Assembly: GCA_027488215.1 (NCBI GenBank)
Contig: JAIYCB010000031.1
Coordinates: 62,001-126,000, forward strand
DNA from: Comamonadaceae bacterium
GTDB taxonomy: Bacteria > Pseudomonadota > Gammaproteobacteria > Burkholderiales > Burkholderiaceae_C
Length of the DNA stretch: 64,000 nt
Reading direction: 5' to 3'
The notes beneath the pieces are model-generated. The model worked only from the letters and a program-made list of their open reading frames with translations, made no database searches and was not told the DNA's origin. The position numbers and the translations under genes are program-made. Positions 58,597 through 64,000 of the stretch are shown here, in pieces; the stretch's first letter is position 1, and every line of letters begins with the position of its first letter.

Positions 58597-59613
58597 ATGA
58601 CCATCAACCACCAAATCGTGCTCGACAACCGCCCCCAAGGCGAAGCCACAGTGGCCAACTTCAAACTGGTTGAATCCACCATTCCAGCTTTGCAAGAAGG
58701 GCAGGTGCTGGTGCACCACCACTTCATGAGCCTGGACCCCTACATGCGCGGCCGCATGAACGAGAGCAAAAGCTACGCCGTGCCCCAACCTCTGGGTCAA
58801 GTCATGATTGGCGGAACTGTGGGCGAAGTGGTGGACAGCCAGCACCCCAAGTTCAAGGCAGGTGACCAGGTTGTCGGCATGGGCGGCTGGCAAGAGTACA
58901 GCGTGGTCGATGCCACCGTCATCGGCGCTCTGCGCAAAGTCGACACCACCCATGTGCCGCTGTCGCACTATCTGGGCGCAGTGGGCATGCCCGGGGTTAC
59001 CGCTTGGTACGGCCTGGTCAAGATCATCAACCCCAAAGCAGGCGAAACGGTGACTGTGAGCGCGGCCAGCGGCGCCGTGGGCAGCGCGTATGGCGCATTG
59101 GCCAAGGCCCGTGGCTGCCGCGTTGTGGGCATTGCCGGTGGCAAAGACAAGTGCGACTACGTGGTCAAGGAGCTGGGCTTTGACGCCTGCATCGACTACA
59201 AAGAGCACAAGGACTACCTGAGCCTGTCCAAGGCCCTGCGCGAAGCCTGTCCCAATGGCATCGATGGCCATTTTGAAAACGTGGGCGGCATGGTGCTGGA
59301 TGCGGTGATGCTGCGCACCAACGCTTTTGCCCGCATTGCAGTGTGCGGCATGATCGCCGGCTACGACGGTGCGCCCCTGCCCATGGCCAACCCGGCGCTC
59401 ATATTGGTGAACCGCATGAAAGTCGAAGGCTTCATCGTCAGCGAGCACATGGAAGTCTGGCCCGAGGCCCTGCAGGAGCTCGGTATGCTGGTTGGCACCG
59501 GCAAGCTGCGGCCCCGCGAAACCGTGGCCCAGGGCCTGGCGGCTGCGCCTGAGGCTTTCCTCGGTCTGCTCAAAGGCAAGAATTTCGGTAAGCAGCTGGT
59601 CAAACTGATCTGA
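58597..59613 (+). CDS. NADP-dependent medium-chain oxidoreductase (CurA/LTB4DH-like)
   Basis: HHHFMSLDPYMRGRMNESKSYAVPQPLGQVMIGGTVGEVV; ETVTVSAASGAVGSAYGALAKARGCRVVGIAGG; FENVGGMVLDAVM. Confidence 0.94.
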   Translation: MTINHQIVLDNRPQGEATVANFKLVESTIPALQEGQVLVHHHFMSLDPYMRGRMNESKSYAVPQPLGQVMIGGTVGEVVDSQHPKFKAGDQVVGMGGWQEYSVVDATVIGALRKVDTTHVPLSHYLGAVGMPGVTAWYGLVKIINPKAGETVTVSAASGAVGSAYGALAKARGCRVVGIAGGKDKCDYVVKELGFDACIDYKEHKDYLSLSKALREACPNGIDGHFENVGGMVLDAVMLRTNAFARIAVCGMIAGYDGAPLPMANPALILVNRMKVEGFIVSEHMEVWPEALQELGMLVGTGKLRPRETVAQGLAAAPEAFLGLLKGKNFGKQLVKLI

Positions 59614-59620
59614 GATCCAC

Positions 59621-60556
59621 ATGTCTGAGCTGATCCTGCACCACTACCCGAACTCGCCCTTTGCTGAAAAGGTCAGGTTGATCCTGGGCTACAAGCAACT
59701 GGCTTGGAAAAGTGTGTTCATTCCGATGATCATGCCCAAACCCGAACTCACTGCGCTCACGGGCGGTTACCGCAAAACGCCGGTGCTGCAGATCGGCGCG
59801 GACATTTACTGTGACACCGCACTCATCTGCGATGTGCTGGAGGACCTGGCGCCCACCCCCACGATCTACCCCAATGCCGTCCAAGGCGCAGCCCGTATCG
59901 TGGCCCAGTGGGCCGACAGCGCCTTGTTTACCGTCGCCATGGCCTACAACTTCCAGCCTGCGGGAGTTGCGCAAGTTTTTGCGGATGTGCCCGCTGAAGG
60001 CGTTCAGGCCTTTGTAGCCGACCGCACCGCCATGCGAGGTGGTGCCGCCCGCATGTCACCGACTGACGCCACCGGCACTTACAAGAGCTACCTGCAGCGC
60101 ATCAACAACATGTTGCACGGGCAAGACTTTTTGTTCGGTGCCCAGCCCTGCGTGGCCGATTTTGCGGCTTACCACCCATTGTGGTTTACACAAGAACGCA
60201 CGCCTGCTTTGGCGGGCATTCTGGATGCAACGCCTGAAGTCAAAAGCTGGATGGCCCGCATGAAGTCCATTGGCCACGGCACGCCAGACTCATGCAGCGG
60301 TGAAGCAGCCTTGCAAGTAGCCCGTGACGCCACGCCAACTGCACTGCAGGGGACGGTGTTTCAGGACGAGCACGGCATCGCATTGGGTAGCAAGGTGGTG
60401 ATCGCGGCCGATAACTTTGGTCTTGAACCAACCGAGGGCGAGTTGATCGCTGCCACCCCCACCCGTTACACCTTGCGCCGCACAGGTGACCGTTCCGGCA
60501 CAGTGCATGTCCATTTCCCACGCTTGGGCTTCACATTGAAAAAGGTTTCCCCATGA
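59621..60556 (+). CDS. Glutathione S-transferase family protein with C-terminal extension
   Basis: SELILHHYPNSPFAEKVRLILGYKQLAWKSVFIPMIMPKPELTALTGGYRKTPVLQIGADIYCDTALICD; ~80-aa beta-rich tail. Confidence 0.88.
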   Translation: MSELILHHYPNSPFAEKVRLILGYKQLAWKSVFIPMIMPKPELTALTGGYRKTPVLQIGADIYCDTALICDVLEDLAPTPTIYPNAVQGAARIVAQWADSALFTVAMAYNFQPAGVAQVFADVPAEGVQAFVADRTAMRGGAARMSPTDATGTYKSYLQRINNMLHGQDFLFGAQPCVADFAAYHPLWFTQERTPALAGILDATPEVKSWMARMKSIGHGTPDSCSGEAALQVARDATPTALQGTVFQDEHGIALGSKVVIAADNFGLEPTEGELIAATPTRYTLRRTGDRSGTVHVHFPRLGFTLKKVSP

Positions 60557-61458
60557 TCGAGAACTTCAAAGGCAAAACTGCGGTGCTGACCGGTGCCGGA
60601 TCCGGCTTTGGTTTGGAATGCGCCCGCATCGGAGCCAAATTGGGCATGAACCTGGTGTTGGTCGATGTACAGCAAGACGCCTTGGACAAAGCCGAAGCCG
60701 AAATGAAAGCCCAAGGCGCACAAGTGCTTGCCCGTCAAGTTGACGTTTCAAGCGCACAGGCCATGGAGCAATTGGCCGCCGACGTGAAAGCCCGTTTTGG
60801 CGCACCGCACTTTGTATTCAACAACGCGGGTGTGGGGGCAGGGGGCTTGATTTGGGAAAATTCGGTGGCCGACTGGGAGTGGGTGCTGGGCGTCAACCTT
60901 TGGGGGGTGGTGCACGGTGTGCGGCTGTTCACTCCCATGATGCTCGAAGCCGCCAAGGCCGATCCGACTTATCAGGGCCACATCGTGAACACGGCCAGCA
61001 TGGCTGGCTTGCTGACGCCGCCCAATATGGGCATCTACAACGTGAGCAAACACGCTGTGGTGTCAATGACCGAGACCTTGTACCAAGACTTGAAATTGGT
61101 GAGCGATCAGGTCAGCGCCAGTGTGTTGTGCCCTTACTTTGTGCCCACCGGTATCAGCCAGAGTCACCGAAACCGTCCAGCGGAACTGCCCGCCGAGAAA
61201 CCCACCCCCAGCCAGTTGATCGGCCAAGCGCAAAGTGACAAAGCTGTCGGCAGTGGCAAGGTGTCAGCAGCGGATGTGGCTCAAAAAGTGTTTGATGCGG
61301 TGGCCAGCGGACAGTTTTACATTTATAGCCATCCGCAGGCACTGGGCAATGTGCAAAGCCGGATGGAGGCCATTGTTCAGGGAATCAATCCGCCAGACCC
61401 GTTTGCAGCGCGGCCTGATGTGGGTGAAAATTTGCGAAAAGCCTTGCGCTCAATTTGA
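60553..61458 (+). CDS. SDR family oxidoreductase
   Basis: KTAVLTGAGSGFGLECARIGAKLGMNLVLVDVQ, FVFNNAGVGAGG, YNVSKHAVVSMTETLYQDL; 4-nt overlap with upstream GST. Confidence 0.94.
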   Translation: MIENFKGKTAVLTGAGSGFGLECARIGAKLGMNLVLVDVQQDALDKAEAEMKAQGAQVLARQVDVSSAQAMEQLAADVKARFGAPHFVFNNAGVGAGGLIWENSVADWEWVLGVNLWGVVHGVRLFTPMMLEAAKADPTYQGHIVNTASMAGLLTPPNMGIYNVSKHAVVSMTETLYQDLKLVSDQVSASVLCPYFVPTGISQSHRNRPAELPAEKPTPSQLIGQAQSDKAVGSGKVSAADVAQKVFDAVASGQFYIYSHPQALGNVQSRMEAIVQGINPPDPFAARPDVGENLRKALRSI

Positions 61459-61493
61459 GCGAGGTGATGCCCAGCGCCATCTGCGCTCTGGGC

Positions 61494-61892
61494 TTATTTG
61501 TGGAAATGGCCTTCAAAACAGTGGCGAACTTCGTGGCCCAAAGCCACATGAGAGGTTTGTTTGCCTGTGATGATCACGCACTCCCTAGTGGCCACCTGCC
61601 AGACCGCGCAGGCCACTGGAAGGGTGATGTAGGCTTGTTCGCGGCCCATGCCGATGGATTTGGCACAGAACTGAGCCACATCTTCACGAACTTCCCAGCG
61701 CAGATTCACCGTGTTCATGATCCGCTTGTCCGCGGTCTTGGGCGTGAAATTGTCAAATTCTGATGACGGGATCATCCCGCCCCCCATTGTTTGGCAACCC
61801 CCCAAGATCAACAGGGATGCAGCGACTGAAGCCAGTCTTAACCAGCGCTTCATCGTCACCCATTGTTTTGTAAACATCAAATTCATCATCAA
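61494..61892 (-). CDS. Small lipoprotein with C-terminal HExxH-like motif
   Basis: MKRWLRLASVAASLLILGGCQTMGGG lipobox; C-terminus GHEVRHCFEGHFHK. Start ambiguous: 61892 (SD-like AGGGAG) or 61853. Confidence 0.7.
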   Translation of the reverse strand: MMMNLMFTKQWVTMKRWLRLASVAASLLILGGCQTMGGGMIPSSEFDNFTPKTADKRIMNTVNLRWEVREDVAQFCAKSIGMGREQAYITLPVACAVWQVATRECVIITGKQTSHVALGHEVRHCFEGHFHK

Positions 61893-61901
61893 CTCCCTTT
61901 G

Positions 61902-61917
61902 TTGACTATTTTGTCAA
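61902..61917. promoter_or_regulatory. Inverted repeat in AT-rich divergent promoter region
   Basis: TTGAC-tatttt-GTCAA directly upstream of the lipoprotein gene, in an AT-rich stretch (about 61890-62000). Confidence 0.45.
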
Positions 61918-62103
61918 TTTGAATTCAGTTACAATTTTGATGTTTTTTAGTCAATAAAAAATATAAATAATTTTTAAATAATAAATTTTAAAAATTATTG
62001 ATCCTTGAATGTGAGAATTGTCAGATTGGCGTATCCATTCACCAAGGTCATGGACGGCTTGTGGCAAACTTGTTCGCTTTCTCCTCTGGATGCGACCTCA
62101 TAC

Positions 62104-64000
62104 ATGCAAAAAATCCTGGCCCAACTGGCTGCTGAAATCCGTATCCGACCTGAGCAAGTCAAGACCGCCGTAGAGCTACTCGATGGCGGGGCGACCGTCC
62201 CCTTCATCGCCCGCTACCGCAAAGAAGTCACCGACGGCCTGGATGACATTCAGCTGCGCGAGCTGGAAGCCCGGCTGGGCTATTTGCGTGAACTCGAAGA
62301 CCGCCGTGCGGCAGTCATCAAGAGCATCACCGATCAGGGCAAGATGACGCCCGAATTGCTGGCCGCCATCGACGCCGCGCCCACCAAACAAGAGCTGGAA
62401 GACATTTACCTGCCCTTCAAGCCCAAGCGCCGCACCAAGGGCATGATTGCCCGCGAAGCAGGGCTGGAGCCTTTGGCCGACAAGCTGTTTGCCGACCCGA
62501 TGCTCGACCCGCACGCCGAAGCGCAAGCCTATGTGCTGGCCGCAGGTGCCATTGAAGGTGCGGACTTCACCACCACGGCCGCTGTGCTCGATGGTGTGCG
62601 CGATTTGCTCAGCGAGCGCTGGGCCGAAGATGCGTCGCTCGTGCAAGCCCTGCGCGAATGGCTATGGAACGAAGGCCTGTTCAAAAGCAAGCTGGCCGAC
62701 GGCAAGGACGAAAACAACGCCGATGTGGGCAAGTTCCGCGATTACTTTGACTACGACGAGCCGATTGGCCGCGTGCCTTCGCACCGCGCCTTGGCCGTTT
62801 TCCGTGGCCGCGCGCTGGAAATACTGGACGCCAAGCTGGTGCTGCCTGTCGAACCAGAACCCGGCAAACCCAGCATCGCCGAAGGCAAGATCGCCATGCA
62901 CCTGGGCTGGAGCCATGCAGCCCGCCCCAGCGACGACCTGATCCGCAAGTGCGTGGCCTGGACCTGGCGCGTGAAGCTCAGCCTGTCGACTGAGCGCGAT
63001 TTGTTTGCTCGCCTGCGCGATGAAGCCGAAAAAGTCGCCATCAAGGTCTTCAGCGACAACCTGCGTGACCTGCTGCTGGCCGCGCCCGCAGGCCCCCGCG
63101 TGGTCATGGGCCTGGACCCGGGCATCCGCACCGGCGTGAAGGTGGCCGTGGTCGACGCCGCTGGCAAGCTGGTGGACACATCGACCGTGTACCCGCACGA
63201 GCCGCGCAAGGACTGGGAAGGTTCTCTCTTTACCTTGGCCAAGCTGTGCGAAAAGCACAACGTCAACCTGATTGCGATTGGCAACGGCACCGCCAGCCGT
63301 GAGACCGACAAACTGGCCGGAGACCTGATCAAACAACTGGCCCGCTTGCGAGACGGTGTGGAAATCACCAAGGTCGTGGTCAGCGAGGCAGGAGCTTCGG
63401 TGTACTCGGCCAGCGAATTTGCCAGCCAGGAAATGCCCGATGTGGACGTGAGCCTGCGCGGCGCGGCATCCATTGCCCGCCGCCTGCAAGATCCGCTGTC
63501 GGAACTGGTCAAGATCGATCCCAAAGCGATTGGCGTAGGCCAATACCAGCACGACGTAAACCAGAGCGAGCTGGCCAAGACGCTTGACGCGGTGGTGGAA
63601 GATTGCGTGAACTCGGTGGGCGTGGACCTGAACACCGCCAGCGTCCCTTTGCTGACCCGCGTGTCGGGCCTGTCGGCCAGCGTGGCCAAGGCCGTGGTTC
63701 GTTGGCGCGATGCCAATGGCGTGTTCAAGACCCGTCAAGACCTGCTCAAAGTCACGGGCCTCGGGGCCAAGACTTTCGAGCAAAGTGCAGGCTTTTTGCG
63801 CATCCGAGGCGGTGACAACCCGCTGGACATGACGGGCGTTCACCCTGAGACCTACCCGGTGGTGGAGCAGATCATCGTCAAGACCGGCAAGCCCGTTCAG
63901 GAAATCATGGGCCGCAGCGATGTGCTTAAAACCTTGCGGCCTGAGCTGTTTGCCAACGACAAATTCGGCGCGATCACCATCCAGGACATCTTGGGCGAGC
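62104..64000 (+). CDS. tex: Tex family RNA-binding transcriptional accessory protein (3' end beyond window)
   Basis: Manual reading MQKILAQLAAEIRIRPEQVKTAVELLDGGATVPFIARYRKEVTDGLDD...VMGLDPGIRTGVKVAVVD...GVGQYQHDVNQSELAKTLDAVVEDCVNSVGVDLNTAS; open to the window edge, absent from the ORF track. Confidence 0.95.
   Translation, partial: MQKILAQLAAEIRIRPEQVKTAVELLDGGATVPFIARYRKEVTDGLDDIQLRELEARLGYLRELEDRRAAVIKSITDQGKMTPELLAAIDAAPTKQELEDIYLPFKPKRRTKGMIAREAGLEPLADKLFADPMLDPHAEAQAYVLAAGAIEGADFTTTAAVLDGVRDLLSERWAEDASLVQALREWLWNEGLFKSKLADGKDENNADVGKFRDYFDYDEPIGRVPSHRALAVFRGRALEILDAKLVLPVEPEPGKPSIAEGKIAMHLGWSHAARPSDDLIRKCVAWTWRVKLSLSTERDLFARLRDEAEKVAIKVFSDNLRDLLLAAPAGPRVVMGLDPGIRTGVKVAVVDAAGKLVDTSTVYPHEPRKDWEGSLFTLAKLCEKHNVNLIAIGNGTASRETDKLAGDLIKQLARLRDGVEITKVVVSEAGASVYSASEFASQEMPDVDVSLRGAASIARRLQDPLSELVKIDPKAIGVGQYQHDVNQSELAKTLDAVVEDCVNSVGVDLNTASVPLLTRVSGLSASVAKAVVRWRDANGVFKTRQDLLKVTGLGAKTFEQSAGFLRIRGGDNPLDMTGVHPETYPVVEQIIVKTGKPVQEIMGRSDVLKTLRPELFANDKFGAITIQDILGE

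Noticed and set aside
62662-63843. 393-aa minus-strand ORF antisense to tex
   Set aside because: Shadow ORF; plus frame is Tex and open to the window edge.

Overview
The window is a contiguous piece of a high-GC bacterial chromosome. Gene content and synteny look like Burkholderiales/Comamonadaceae (inference). It holds about 51 supported protein genes; I saw no rRNA, tRNA, prophage, transposase or CRISPR array. Main blocks: (1) at 1-10.3 kb, two paralogous circularly permuted ATP-grasp genes, an alpha-E gene and a giant transglutaminase/DUF2126 gene around comEC, i.e. a predicted but uncharacterised peptide-ligase/amidoligase system; the left-most gene runs off the window and is missing from the ORF track; (2) housekeeping genes thyA-folA-xth, YihY, DUF2069, FAD oxidase; (3) a coupled metY / alpha-beta hydrolase / cytochrome P450 operon; (4) CBS protein, aroC, MFS, hydrolase, glnD-map; (5) a self-contained GntR / EctD-like PhyH dioxygenase / SAF-domain dehydrogenase operon with a perfect palindromic operator abutting the regulator start codon and a strong terminator; (6) purL carrying an in-frame dispersed palindromic repeat (REP-like) insertion, then a SWIM-SNF2 helicase, an RlhA-like U32 protein, and selO-msrB-yciB-bolA-ppiC; (7) a ~17 kb co-directional CoA-thioester catabolic region (DmdB-like ligase, Liv ABC transporter, fadB/fadA, long acyl-CoA dehydrogenase, Dabb, SDRs, thioesterase, MDR, GST); (8) a small lipoprotein with a zincin-like motif, and tex running off the right edge. 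Most interesting: the in-frame repeat in purL and its inverted-pair relatives, the GntR-PhyH-SAF operon, the duplicated ATP-grasp/alpha-E/transglutaminase set, and a perfect 29-bp inverted repeat at 40491-40574.
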